A DNA stretch of 64,000 nucleotides from CAZJWR01 sp964549765 (lineage in GTDB: Bacteria; Zixibacteria; MSB-5A5; GN15; JAAZOE01), in NCBI GenBank assembly GCA_964549765.1, contig CAZJWR010000014.1:1-64000 (forward strand). Direction: 5' to 3'. The position numbers and the translations under genes are program-made. Under the pieces are notes generated by a model. It made no database searches, was not told the origin of the DNA, and worked only from the letters and a program-made list of their open reading frames with translations. Shown here piece after piece: positions 9,684 to 18,597 of this stretch (positions are counted from its first letter, which is position 1; every line of letters begins with the position of its first letter).

Positions 9684-9714
9684 GATGCCGGGCAGATTCC
9701 CCCTGCCCGGCATC
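9684..9714 (-). terminator. Perfect 12-bp hairpin between hcp and vgrG
   Basis: GATGCCGGGCAG and CTGCCCGGCATC form a perfect 12-bp stem with a 7-nt loop in the 72 bp gap between hcp and vgrG. On the coding (minus) strand it is followed by TGTCTTCTTT, only moderately T-rich. It is therefore likely a leaky terminator or a 3'-end stabiliser that lets hcp mRNA be more abundant than the downstream baseplate genes. Confidence 0.7.
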
Positions 9715-9728
9715 ATCATCAGCGCCGG

Positions 9729-10139
9729 CTATTCCTGCCAGCGATTGTCTATATCGGCGTCGCCAACAACGACCTTACGGCACGATATCTCGAAATATTG
9801 ATAGATTTGATCGTCAGGACGATCCTTGACATGGGGAACGACCTCTTCGTACCGGGTGATGAATCCGTCCTCCCAAGTAAGTTCCTTCATGGTGGCGTCG
9901 TCCGGATTTTTGAAGGTCACCTTGCCGCCTTTCCAATTAGGCTTGCTGGTATCCATCGCCCACCGGGCGATATCGACGTTCCCTTCGGGGTCGGATTCGA
10001 TTTTGACTTTGATTGTCCCGGCATGCGCCCGGTCGGTGGGACGCCCAGTTTCGTCCTTGGCGGTATAGAGTTCGTAGGTAACCTCGTAGACGTTTTTGAA
10101 TACCACACCGTCAATCTCAAGGACTGGTCTTCTGGCCAT
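9729..10139 (-). CDS. tssD: TssD/Hcp tube protein, Bacteroidota-type
   Basis: 136 residues, the normal size of Hcp-type tube subunits. The sequence begins with a beta strand containing EIDGVVFKNVYEVTYELY, has a central KGGKVTFKNPDDATMKELTW stretch and ends in a strand EISCRKVVVGDADIDNRW. Size, all-beta pattern and position between tssC and vgrG identify it as the tube subunit; it reads more like the Bacteroidota TssD family than proteobacterial Hcp. Hexameric rings of this protein stack inside the TssBC sheath. A good ribosome site (AAGGAG) precedes the ATG. The 94 bp upstream and the strong hairpin downstream suggest its expression is set apart from its neighbours. Confidence 0.8.
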   Translation of the reverse strand: MARRPVLEIDGVVFKNVYEVTYELYTAKDETGRPTDRAHAGTIKVKIESDPEGNVDIARWAMDTSKPNWKGGKVTFKNPDDATMKELTWEDGFITRYEEVVPHVKDRPDDQIYQYFEISCRKVVVGDADIDNRWQE

Positions 10140-10233
10140 GACTGGCTCTCCTTATACTGAGGTTCTATTCTAAACTTGTCATGTTTTTGCCTATGTCAAA
10201 AAGGCGGATCATCGGTGCAGGCAAAACAGGTTT

Positions 10234-11667
10234 TTATTTGTCTTTCACGTTCGTCTGGTCGCCCTCATTCCAGGCGGTGAATTCGATATTGAACGTCCGC
10301 GCCGGATATTTCGGGTTGAGGGCCACTTTGATGTCGATTTCCTGCTTCTTGCGCATTTCCTCATCGGCAAAAATCTCGACCTTGTAATCCTGCAGGATGT
10401 TGTCGCCGCCGGAAATGGCCTTCATGAACTTGTCGATATCCCGGCGCATGGTGTCGATGAACTTCTGGTCGATCACCGTGAACGTCTGCTTGTTGAGATA
10501 ATTGCGCAACGTCTTGTATACGTAATCGTACGTGCGCCGGATGGAATAGACGTTGAAGGTTTCCTTGTTGAACAGCGTCGCGGCCCCCATCGACACCGGC
10601 GATCCTTTGAAATCGACCATCGGATTGACGGCCTTCTCGTTGATCTTGCTGGCGTCGGGCTGATTGGCGCGGAAACGCAGGTACTTGGCTTCGTTGATCT
10701 TGCCGAATTTGAAGCCGGCCATCGGCTGCTGCATGCCCACGGTCGTATCGCCCTGATACATCTTGCCGGCGACGGCCGCTGACGGCGGAATCCATACATC
10801 CTCGTCCTCGTACTGATTCTTCTCTCGCGCCAGCAGGTAATTGGCGAACAGCGATATATACTGCTTGTAGTTGTCTATTCCGGATAGGCTCTGGAAACTG
10901 GGATCTTCCAGCAAATCCATCACCTCGTCCACGCTCTCCAGGTCGGGCAGGTCGGTCATGATGTGCACCTTATTGGCCAGACCCAATTGGCGCGCCACCG
11001 TGTCAATATTTTCCACACTGCCGAGATACCCGGGGACGACGAACATGGCGTAGGAATTATGGATATCCCATTCACGATACTCGTCGGCGATGGCCTTGGT
11101 GAGCTCTTCGAATTTCTCCTTGTCGTCGGGGTCGACGAGCTGTTCCGGTCCGATGTTGGCGAACCAGGCGTTGACCTTTTCATCCGGCTCCTGCTGAGCG
11201 TTGGCAAAGAACTTGTCGATGGCGCGATAGGTCGTCTCCAGTTCGCGGGCGGCCCGGTGCACCTTCTTCATGTTCTTTTCCAGATTTTCTTCCAGTTTGG
11301 TCGATTCGTCGGTCAATTTCTTGCGGACGGCGTCGGCGCTTTCATCCTTGGCCAAAAATTTCACCCAGGCATCGAGCCGCTGGCGTAACAGCCGGCGCTG
11401 GCCGTCGAAATCCTTCTTGGTCAGAAATTCCTTGCGTTGAAAACTCTTTTTGGGGTCGAGCCATTCCACGCCCCGAATCAAATCGCCATCGGCGGTTTTG
11501 AACGACGGCAACAGCGAGGCCAATTGCTTGTAGTCGCCGAACGCCTCGCCCAGAAGCGATGCGAATTCATCATCGGATATCTTCTCAACGACCGCTTCTT
11601 CCGGCGTTTCCGCCTGCTCCGCGGCTTCCTTCTGCGGCTGCAGTTCTTGTTTTTCTTCTTCGCCCAT
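10234..11667 (-). CDS. tssC: TssC (VipB) large contractile-sheath subunit
   Basis: About 477 residues from the ATG at 11667, which has AGAGGTG at good spacing; a GTG at 11676 is in frame but overlaps that ribosome site. An acidic, Q/E-rich N-terminal tail is followed by the conserved LIRGVEWLD region, a long helical insert, then NSYAMFVVPGYL, the VNPMVDFKGSPVSMGAATLF block and NVYSIRRTYDYVYKTLRNYL, ending in beta strands that interlock with TssB (IDIKVALNPKYPARTFNIEF). The layout matches TssC of Bacteroidota-type T6SS. Together with TssB it forms the sheath that contracts to drive the tube. It starts 16 bp after tssB. Confidence 0.85.
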   Translation of the reverse strand: MGEEEKQELQPQKEAAEQAETPEEAVVEKISDDEFASLLGEAFGDYKQLASLLPSFKTADGDLIRGVEWLDPKKSFQRKEFLTKKDFDGQRRLLRQRLDAWVKFLAKDESADAVRKKLTDESTKLEENLEKNMKKVHRAARELETTYRAIDKFFANAQQEPDEKVNAWFANIGPEQLVDPDDKEKFEELTKAIADEYREWDIHNSYAMFVVPGYLGSVENIDTVARQLGLANKVHIMTDLPDLESVDEVMDLLEDPSFQSLSGIDNYKQYISLFANYLLAREKNQYEDEDVWIPPSAAVAGKMYQGDTTVGMQQPMAGFKFGKINEAKYLRFRANQPDASKINEKAVNPMVDFKGSPVSMGAATLFNKETFNVYSIRRTYDYVYKTLRNYLNKQTFTVIDQKFIDTMRRDIDKFMKAISGGDNILQDYKVEIFADEEMRKKQEIDIKVALNPKYPARTFNIEFTAWNEGDQTNVKDK

Positions 11668-11683
11668 TTGGATCACCTCTTTT

Positions 11684-12127
11684 CTATTCTTCGCTGAGAA
11701 GATCGATGTAGTAGCGCATGACCTTCAGCAAGGCGTTCTTCTTCTCGCCGTTGGTCAGGGTCTTTTTCAGCGCTGCGTTCTTTTTGAGCTGCTTTTCCAG
11801 GTCGTTTAGGATTTCCTTGCCGTAGTAAACCTTCTGCAGATAGTCGCTCTGGTCGACCAACTGCTTGCTGCCGAAATCCTTCATCGCCTTGATCTCGAAA
11901 TCGGCGTTGACCTGCTCCCCCTCGGTCGACTCCAGTTCCACCGAAAAACCGGGCCGGAACTTTTCGAACACTTCCTTCATGTTGTTGCATCGGACCGGCG
12001 CCACGTCGGCCTCTTCATCGTTGTTGAGGCGCGCCGCGTAGAGAATTTTGTTCGACGGGAGAAGCTCGACGGGGATGGAGTCATCCCGCTTGATCCGTTC
12101 GGTTGCCCCAAGGATGAACTTTGCCAT
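11684..12127 (-). CDS. tssB: TssB (VipA) small contractile-sheath subunit
   Basis: 147 residues. The conserved N-terminal beta region (IPVELLPSNKILYAARLN), the EVFEKFRPGFSVEL block and a C-terminal helix NDLEKQLKKNAALKKTLTN are as expected for TssB, the partner of TssC in the contractile sheath. Length is slightly under the usual 160-170. The gene sits 22 bp after the second tssH gene and 16 bp before tssC. TssH unfolds TssB from contracted sheaths, so the immediate adjacency of tssH and tssB is functionally sensible. Confidence 0.85.
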   Translation of the reverse strand: MAKFILGATERIKRDDSIPVELLPSNKILYAARLNNDEEADVAPVRCNNMKEVFEKFRPGFSVELESTEGEQVNADFEIKAMKDFGSKQLVDQSDYLQKVYYGKEILNDLEKQLKKNAALKKTLTNGEKKNALLKVMRYYIDLLSEE

Positions 12128-12149
12128 CTATGCCTCCATGGATTGAAAA

Positions 12150-13250
12150 TTATGTTTTGCTTTTCTTGGTAAATTTATACGCATCATTATCGACGTCGAT
12201 CAAAATATTATCGCCCGGCTCGATATCGCCGGTGATAATATCGACCGACATGCGGTTGATGATGTCCCGCTCGATCGTGCGCTGGATCGGCCGCGCGCCC
12301 AGTTCCACCGTATAGCCGTCGCGCGCAAGTTTTTTCTGGGCTGTTTCGCTCAACGTCGCCGATATATTCAGGTCCTTGAGCAATACTCCCAGTTGCTTGA
12401 ATTCCAGCACGGCGATCCGTTCCACCTGTTCCTGCGTGAACGAATGATAGACGATGATATCGTTGAGACGATTGAGAAACTCCGGCCGGAACTTGGAGAA
12501 CAGAAAACCGCGAATTTCCTCCATGTCGACCTCGCGCCCCTCGCGATCCGCGTCTAGAATGCGATCGGCGGCATAATTCGACGTCAGCACCACCAGCGTG
12601 TTCGAAAAATCGACCGTCCGGCCCTTGCCGTCGGTTAGCCGGCCATCGTCCAGAAGTTGCAACAGGACATTGAACACATCCGGATGGGCCTTTTCGACCT
12701 CGTCCAAGAGCACTACCGAGAACGGTTTCCGGCGGACAGCCTCGGTCAAAATACCGCCTTCTTCGTAGCCGACATATCCCGGCGGAGCGCCGATCATCTT
12801 GGCCACCGAATGCGATTCCATAAACTCCGACATATCCAATCGGACCATGGCGTTCTTGTCGTCGAATAGAAATTCCGCCAACAGCTTCGGCAGATATGTC
12901 TTGCCCGTGCCGGTCGGCCCCAGAAACAGAAACGATCCCACCGGACGATTCGGCATTTTCAGTCCCGCCCGCGCCTTGCGGATGGCGTTGGCGATGGCGG
13001 TGATGGCCTTTTCCTGGCCGACGATCTTGGCTGCCAGGAATGACTCCATATTGATCAGCCGATCTTTTTCCGCCGTCATCATCTTGGCTACGGGGATGCC
13101 GGTGCGGCGCGCGATAACGGCCGCGATTTCCGGGCTGTCGATTTCATGGACGAGTGATTCCACCGCGCCTTTTAGCTGCTTGAATCGCACCGTCTTTTCC
13201 TGGAATTCCCGCTTTAGCTCATCCAGTTTGATTTTTTCTTCGTCGATCAT
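12150..13250 (-). CDS. tssH: TssH (ClpV) C-terminal half: second AAA+ domain as a separate protein
   Basis: 366 residues covering the end of the middle coiled coil, the second AAA+ ring domain and the D2 small domain of a ClpB/ClpV ATPase. Walker A GPTGTGKT is at 111-118, the GAPPGYVGYEEGG pore loop follows, Walker B is VVLLDEVEKAHPDVFN (DE at 183-184), the sensor is LTSNY and the arginine finger region is FRPEFLNRLNDIIVY; a GARPIQR sensor-2 stretch ends the domain. All catalytic motifs are intact. It normally is the C-terminal half of one chain of about 850 residues that recycles contracted sheaths. Here its ATG overlaps the stop of the first half by 4 bp (ATGA), so the halves should be made together and assemble. 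Confidence 0.85.
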   Translation of the reverse strand: MIDEEKIKLDELKREFQEKTVRFKQLKGAVESLVHEIDSPEIAAVIARRTGIPVAKMMTAEKDRLINMESFLAAKIVGQEKAITAIANAIRKARAGLKMPNRPVGSFLFLGPTGTGKTYLPKLLAEFLFDDKNAMVRLDMSEFMESHSVAKMIGAPPGYVGYEEGGILTEAVRRKPFSVVLLDEVEKAHPDVFNVLLQLLDDGRLTDGKGRTVDFSNTLVVLTSNYAADRILDADREGREVDMEEIRGFLFSKFRPEFLNRLNDIIVYHSFTQEQVERIAVLEFKQLGVLLKDLNISATLSETAQKKLARDGYTVELGARPIQRTIERDIINRMSVDIITGDIEPGDNILIDVDNDAYKFTKKSKT

Positions 13251-14695
13251 GCCGATTCTCCCGCCTGTACATCCACGCGATAACCCCAGTATCCTTCGAG
13301 TAAATCCATCTGATGGCAGAATTCATTATACGCCAGCCGCAGCTTGTCGAACGGCTCGCGGTCCTTGTTCTGATCTTTCCCATCGCACGCACCAACCAGC
13401 TTTTTCAACTCGGCGATCTGTTTTTCCAGATCGGGGATCTTGCTTTTGGCGAATTCCTCCTTGACGCCGAATTCGGAACCGGCCTCATCGATTATATCCA
13501 GCGCGACATCCGGCAGATTCCGTTCGCTCAGGTAGCGCTGGGCGAATTTGACGGCCCCGACCAACGCGCCATGCGTGTAATTGATCTTGTGGTGCTCTTC
13601 GTATTTGGAGACGACGCCTTTCACGATCCGCACGGCGACGTCGAAATTTGGTTCCTCGACCAAGATTTTCTCGAACCGCCGCTCCAGCGCTTTATCCTTT
13701 TCAAGATGTTTGGTATATTCCTCTTCGGTGGTCGCGCCGATCACTCGTATCTGGCCGCGCGCCAGTGGCGGCTTGAGCAGATTGGCGGCGTCGCTGCCGC
13801 CGGTTTTGTTGGCGATAGTGTGGATTTCGTCGATAAAGAGAATGATCTTCCCGGCCGATTTGACCACGTCGCCGATCAGGCTCTTGAACCGCTCCTCGAA
13901 TTCGCCTTTATATTTGGCCCCGGCCACCATGGCCCCCATGTCGACTTCCATGACCTTCGCATCCTGCATGGCCTTGGGGACATTGCCGTCGATGACCGCC
14001 TGAGCGAAACCCTCGACAATGGCGGTTTTGCCCACGCCCGGCCCGCCCACCAGCACCGGGCTGTTTTTGCGCCGTCGCTGGAGGATTTGGATCACCTGCT
14101 GAATCTCCAGATCGCGCCCGATGACCGGATCGAACTGCCCCGCCGCCGCCTGATTGGTAAGATCGGTGCAGTACCGCAGCGTCCCGGCGACTTTCGTCTC
14201 GCCTTCGCCCGCTTCTTCGCCGCCCGGCGGTCTGCCGCCGGTCGCGATCTCCTCCACCGCTTTGCCCTCGGCGATGGCCCGATAGATATCTTCCTTGGCG
14301 ATGCCAATCTTGTCGCGGACGTAGGGCGCCAGTTTCGATTTGGGGTCAAAGATCGAGATGAAGATATGCTCCGGCTCCACCAAGGCGTCATAGAGCTTGA
14401 CCTTCTCCTCGATGGCCCGGTTGAGCGTTTCCTGGACGGCCGGTGAGATGGTGATATTATCGCGCGCTTTGCTGCGGCTGGACTGATCTTTGAGATATAC
14501 TTCCGTGATCGATTGGATGAATCCGGCCGTTTTGCCCAGTTGATTGAGAATCGACTCGACCTGCGATCCCTCTTGACGCACCGTTGCGATCAACAGGTGT
14601 TCGATATCGATTTCGGGGTGCCGGAATTCGGTGGCGATTTCCTTGGCGGTCTTGATCACCGCCCGCGAATCCGATGAGTAATTGGCTATGTCCAT
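13247..14695 (-). CDS. tssH: TssH (ClpV) N-terminal half: N-domain and first AAA+ domain
   Basis: 482 residues. A Clp N-domain (about 1-145, with HPEIDIEHLLIATVRQEGS) is followed by the first AAA+ domain: Walker A GGPGVGKT at 217-224, the MVAGAKYKGEFEERF loop, Walker B IILFIDEIH (DE at 289-290) and a LKPPLARGQIRVIGATT sensor region. The chain ends soon after the start of the middle coiled coil and stops where the second half begins. Together the two halves are 848 residues, the normal length of ClpV/ClpB. It is the first gene after a strong promoter-like sequence and a 159 bp gap, so it heads the core tss operon. Confidence 0.87.
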   Translation of the reverse strand: MDIANYSSDSRAVIKTAKEIATEFRHPEIDIEHLLIATVRQEGSQVESILNQLGKTAGFIQSITEVYLKDQSSRSKARDNITISPAVQETLNRAIEEKVKLYDALVEPEHIFISIFDPKSKLAPYVRDKIGIAKEDIYRAIAEGKAVEEIATGGRPPGGEEAGEGETKVAGTLRYCTDLTNQAAAGQFDPVIGRDLEIQQVIQILQRRRKNSPVLVGGPGVGKTAIVEGFAQAVIDGNVPKAMQDAKVMEVDMGAMVAGAKYKGEFEERFKSLIGDVVKSAGKIILFIDEIHTIANKTGGSDAANLLKPPLARGQIRVIGATTEEEYTKHLEKDKALERRFEKILVEEPNFDVAVRIVKGVVSKYEEHHKINYTHGALVGAVKFAQRYLSERNLPDVALDIIDEAGSEFGVKEEFAKSKIPDLEKQIAELKKLVGACDGKDQNKDREPFDKLRLAYNEFCHQMDLLEGYWGYRVDVQAGESA

Positions 14696-14779
14696 ATCGC
14701 CCTGCCCTGTTCATTGTCGGATGGCCAATTCAGCGCCGCTCGACCGGTCATCTATCCTTGCCTTTCGTGATAACTATTT

Positions 14780-14808
14780 ATTTTATAACCAGTTGCCCTT
14801 GTTGTCAA
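14780..14808 (-). promoter_or_regulatory. Sigma70-type promoter for the core tss operon
   Basis: On the minus strand TTGACA (14803-14808) and TAAAAT (14780-14785) are separated by exactly 17 bp, about 85-110 bp upstream of the tssH start, in an AT-rich gap. It should drive tssH through tssM separately from the cargo genes upstream. Confidence 0.65.
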
Positions 14809-14854
14809 GAGCTTTGTTTTCCTTAAACTTCGACGCCGCATGGGAATCGAACAC

Positions 14855-16051
14855 TCAGGGCGAAGGAAAACGGTCCGAATTTATATATTGGACGTTCTTG
14901 GCCCTGACTTCCAATTTGGCATCAAATTTCACATCCTGCAGATGCAGGTTTTCGAAAACGCCGTCATCCAGTACAAGATAATCGTCGAACGCACATGAAC
15001 TGATATCCATGTCGATCACCTTCGCCTGCGACATATTGGCCCCGCTGATATTGCTGTTAGTCATCCGGGAATTGCCGGTTATTACCGACTCGACCAGATC
15101 GAGATAGGCCACGTTGCAGTCGCGTATATCCAAACCGGCGAGATTTGATTGATAGAAGGTCGGCTCGGAAAACAGTTTGCTGGATGCAATCGTCAATGTG
15201 CTGCATGTTGAATTGATAAGATTGAGACCGGTGAATCTATCGCATTCTGTAAAGGAGAGTCTGGAAATCACGGCTTTCCCGAAAGTAATCCCTTTGCTGG
15301 CGACCTGCTTGAAGGTCATTCTTTTGACGTCGCTTTCGTTGAAACTGCAGAAATCGATCGACCCTTTTTCGAAGTCGATGTCTTGCATGACGGTATTGGC
15401 CATAACGACATTTTCCAAACGGCCCTCCTTGAACAGCACGTTACCTAGATGCGCATAATAAAAGGAGGAATTGTCCAGATGGCAGCTTTCGAAACTTCCG
15501 CCGGTAAATTCGGCATGAGTGAAGATCCCGGAATTATCGTCCGCCTTTTCGAAAGTGCAATCGCGGAATTTGGCGTTTTCCATTTCCATGTTTTCCGAAC
15601 CGCATCCGCGAAATATGCATTTCACGAATTCCGCCCGGTTGAATTTGGTATACCGGAAGCGACAGTTGTTGAATTCGACCTCGGTGAATTTCGAATCGGA
15701 AAAATCCGATCCCGTGGCGTCAACGTCTTTAAAAATCGATTTCCGAATGTCGCCGGAGGTTATATTCGATTGCAGAAGATCGACGTTTTCGAGAGAGGAG
15801 TTGTTGAGTCTGATGCCCTTCAAATTTTCCTCCTCCAATTTCTTATTCTTAAGGTGCCACCCCTCAGCACCGACGGAAGCATTGAATTTCTCGATATCCG
15901 CCAATAACTCCTTTTCCTTATCGTCCAGTCTGGATTTCATACAACTTATCCCCGAAAAAAGGATGAGTAGAACGATAACCACGGGCCATGCCGGCGTTCT
16001 ACTGGTATTTGGATAATTTTTTTCTCCACTCAAAATCCGGTATCTCCGCAC
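14855..16051 (-). CDS. Pentapeptide-repeat lipoprotein next to the metallophosphoesterase
   Basis: Up to 398 residues. A hydrophobic signal (VVIVLLILFSGISC) ends in a cysteine, suggesting a lipoprotein, although the -3 residue is not the preferred one. The rest is a long series of A/F/L-centred five-residue steps (SSLENVDL, SGANMSQAKVIDMDIS and similar), forming a right-handed beta helix over about 300 residues. The start is unclear: the first possible codon is a GTG at 16051, which overlaps the end of the upstream gene by 53 bp, and no strong ribosome site is present. It follows the metallophosphoesterase directly, so a role as its envelope immunity partner is possible (inference); a structural role is the alternative. 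Confidence 0.7.
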   Translation of the reverse strand: MRRYRILSGEKNYPNTSRTPAWPVVIVLLILFSGISCMKSRLDDKEKELLADIEKFNASVGAEGWHLKNKKLEEENLKGIRLNNSSLENVDLLQSNITSGDIRKSIFKDVDATGSDFSDSKFTEVEFNNCRFRYTKFNRAEFVKCIFRGCGSENMEMENAKFRDCTFEKADDNSGIFTHAEFTGGSFESCHLDNSSFYYAHLGNVLFKEGRLENVVMANTVMQDIDFEKGSIDFCSFNESDVKRMTFKQVASKGITFGKAVISRLSFTECDRFTGLNLINSTCSTLTIASSKLFSEPTFYQSNLAGLDIRDCNVAYLDLVESVITGNSRMTNSNISGANMSQAKVIDMDISSCAFDDYLVLDDGVFENLHLQDVKFDAKLEVRAKNVQYINSDRFPSP

Positions 16052-18593
16052 GTTTTCGATCTCGTTTTACGATATATTTCTTATGCGTCGCCTTGCCGAA
16101 AAGCCCGCCCCCGGATGTATCGTTGTCAAGCTGGAATTCAAAATTCCAATGGCTGTCGAAATCGTAATGGGCGATCAGGTCGCTTTTGCAACCGAATTGA
16201 ATGGAAAAAAACAAGGCTCGTTCATGCTGGGTCGTAAAATGGTAACGAAACGCTCGCACGTTCTCGCGTCCCTGGATTATCCACCGTTTGGCATCCCGGT
16301 CATAGGTCAATGATATCCGCTTCCATTCGGCGCTGGTAGCGTAGACGTACATGAACATCTGTCTGACATACACGAGATTCGCAATTTCTTTGGGCACAAC
16401 AAAACGGAAGGCATAGGTTACGTCGTTCATTTTCTCCCTGCGGATTTCGAATTTGTCCGAAACGAACTCGACGAGGACCGCTTTTTTGGCGATAATGTCG
16501 AGATAATCCAGGGCAACCACGAAACGGGGTTTTACGGACGTTTTAATGGCTCTTATGCGCTGCAATTTGCCCGCGCCGTCGAAAAAGAACGCTCCCCCGG
16601 AGGCGCTTTCGCTTCCCCATCCGTCAAATTCCTTGGCCCAATTATATCTCGGCAACGGCCCGGCAGAATCGGTTACGACCACCGCCGGTATGGCCTTGGC
16701 GGCGTCAGGATTAAACTGGGCGTAGTCTTTAACCGCCGTCTTGACCGAATTGTCTCCCGAATAATCCGTCCGCAGGATGGAATAGACACCCCGGCGGTGA
16801 GAATGACCGGAAAGGGCGCACTGGATTCTTCGCTCTTTTTCCATGTATTTTTCATACAATGGCTTACGATTTTTCTCGAATGTGCCCATATCAAATTTGC
16901 CGGCATCCCATCCGCTGTCGAATTCGACGTCTCCCTCCTCGGTGGTATTGAAGGGTATCTCTTCACGGTAACTCACGAATGTGAAATGCGACAGAAGGAT
17001 CACCTTTTTGCCGCATTCGACGGCGGTCCTGACCATCTTCAGTTGCAGATCCGATATCGACAGATCGGCCCGGGGCAGATGTCCCCAAAACCCCTGACCG
17101 GTATCGCCCGGCAGACCGATTACATCCTCCTCATCACCCCACCCCAGACCGACCAGCGCCTGATACGGTAGCGCAGCGAAGTAACTCGAAAAGGGCGTCA
17201 GGACGGAGTAAAACCATCCCAGCTTCTTGGGTTTGAAGTTGAACTTGGATTTGACCTCGGCATAGGTTTTACCGAAGGCCAAAATGGCTTCGTAAATAGT
17301 CAGATTATGATCAGCCGGGATGCCTTCATTGGCCCGGATCAACTCCCAAACGACGCGCGGCGATATGCCGTACGGTTCGAAATAGCAGTCATGATTGCCG
17401 GAGACGACGAAAACAGGCTTCTTGTATCTGGCACAAAAATAGATCAGCAGCGAATAAATGGTCACATAATCGACATAACATTGGTAGCGCTTATCGTAAC
17501 TGCCGTCGATAGCGACCGTCTCCCAGATATCCTTAACGCTGGGCCGGGCTTTCCGCACTCCCGGTCCGGCATAGACATTTCGGATATAGTCGATCAAATC
17601 GCCGGCCAGAAAGAGCATGTGGATCGAACGGTCCTGACCGATGCGATCGAGAAGCTCCTTGATGTTTTTCGAACAGATGCCGAACATCGGCCCGATTTCG
17701 GGCGATACGTTCGTGTCTTCTTCGCGCGTGCTCCCGTCGGCCTGGACGGCATACTCGATGACCCGAGCCGGGCTTTTGCAAAGGACATTCTGCCGGGAAC
17801 TGATGTGGAGATCGGATAACTGAGCGATGTTCAAATGGCGTTTTGTCGCATAATAGAAGAGCGGGTGATACGCTTGGACCGGGCTGAGCCGATCGACGGT
17901 CGCGATGTCGATGTCCGCAGCGGGGGCTGTCACATTGAAACGATACCATCCGCCGCCAACGATTTTGTCCCTTTTCAACTTGGTGAGCGCCTTGCGGACG
18001 AAAATATCCTGGTATTCATTCGGTGTGAACGACCGGGTGGGAGCGTGAAATTTCGTGAGCCGTAACGTTTCCGGTTGTTGTCCCGATCGCGAGTCGTGGC
18101 GGGGCAGAACGCCTTTGAGGGATTTATCCGCGCTATAAAGCCAAAAGAAATTGTAGAGCCCTTCTTCGGCAAGGCCCGTTCTCCGAACTGAGACATTGTA
18201 GACTTTCGTGTATCCCGCATCCTTGTACACTTTGACAATCCGTTTATCGAGCGACCCGCCGAAGTATCTTTTCGTGCCGAAAATTTCATCGTCGTCTATA
18301 TCTTTGGGATCTTCAACCCTGATGTTATTTCCAAGCTGCTCATACAGCGGGGTATGAGTGTAGCTTTTCTGCATATCCAGATTTTGGGTGATTTTGAGCT
18401 GCCAATTGACGTTTTGCGCTTTTATGGAGATATTCTTTCTGCCGAGCAGGATCAGAAAAATGGGGTCGCTTTCAAACAGCAGTTCGGGGGTGAGAAGCGA
18501 GGGATAGAGAATGATAGCCGGAACGAGTCTGACGACCATGCTCCTGGCCCCGGAGGGGCAAACATAACGCGGCTCTCCCGATTTCTTGCTCAT
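15999..18593 (-). CDS. Calcineurin-like metallophosphoesterase, candidate T6SS effector
   Basis: 864 residues. The full set of metallophosphoesterase metal ligands is visible: SDLH (D and H at about 261-263), AGDLID (331-332), GNHD (399-402), LLSHF and SGHSH. The first 250 residues and the last 200 are beta-rich and not recognised. There is no signal peptide for Sec, so the protein is cytoplasmic or leaves by another route. It lies inside the T6SS cargo block, 4 bp after the Ig-like adaptor and just before a pentapeptide lipoprotein, the arrangement expected of adaptor-effector-immunity. The substrate (nucleotide, phospholipid or phosphoprotein) cannot be told from sequence. A non-secreted phosphodiesterase is the alternative. 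Confidence 0.75.
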   Translation of the reverse strand: MSKKSGEPRYVCPSGARSMVVRLVPAIILYPSLLTPELLFESDPIFLILLGRKNISIKAQNVNWQLKITQNLDMQKSYTHTPLYEQLGNNIRVEDPKDIDDDEIFGTKRYFGGSLDKRIVKVYKDAGYTKVYNVSVRRTGLAEEGLYNFFWLYSADKSLKGVLPRHDSRSGQQPETLRLTKFHAPTRSFTPNEYQDIFVRKALTKLKRDKIVGGGWYRFNVTAPAADIDIATVDRLSPVQAYHPLFYYATKRHLNIAQLSDLHISSRQNVLCKSPARVIEYAVQADGSTREEDTNVSPEIGPMFGICSKNIKELLDRIGQDRSIHMLFLAGDLIDYIRNVYAGPGVRKARPSVKDIWETVAIDGSYDKRYQCYVDYVTIYSLLIYFCARYKKPVFVVSGNHDCYFEPYGISPRVVWELIRANEGIPADHNLTIYEAILAFGKTYAEVKSKFNFKPKKLGWFYSVLTPFSSYFAALPYQALVGLGWGDEEDVIGLPGDTGQGFWGHLPRADLSISDLQLKMVRTAVECGKKVILLSHFTFVSYREEIPFNTTEEGDVEFDSGWDAGKFDMGTFEKNRKPLYEKYMEKERRIQCALSGHSHRRGVYSILRTDYSGDNSVKTAVKDYAQFNPDAAKAIPAVVVTDSAGPLPRYNWAKEFDGWGSESASGGAFFFDGAGKLQRIRAIKTSVKPRFVVALDYLDIIAKKAVLVEFVSDKFEIRREKMNDVTYAFRFVVPKEIANLVYVRQMFMYVYATSAEWKRISLTYDRDAKRWIIQGRENVRAFRYHFTTQHERALFFSIQFGCKSDLIAHYDFDSHWNFEFQLDNDTSGGGLFGKATHKKYIVKRDRKRAEIPDFEWRKKLSKYQ

Positions 18594-18597
18594 ACCG

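Noticed and set aside
9162..10160. Long plus-strand open frame opposite vgrG and hcp
   Set aside because: It is the mirror of well-supported minus-strand genes, has Arg/His-rich composition, no ribosome site and no recognisable domain.
10140..10233. Separate hcp promoter (TTGACA at 10194-10199)
   Set aside because: The -35 hexamer is perfect, but no good -10 lies at 16-18 bp; TTTAGA and TAGAAT are only at 19-21 bp. Possible but not supported enough to list.
13313..14446. Long plus-strand open frame opposite the first tssH half
   Set aside because: The opposite strand encodes a complete AAA+ domain with all motifs; the plus frame arises from GC-rich codon bias.
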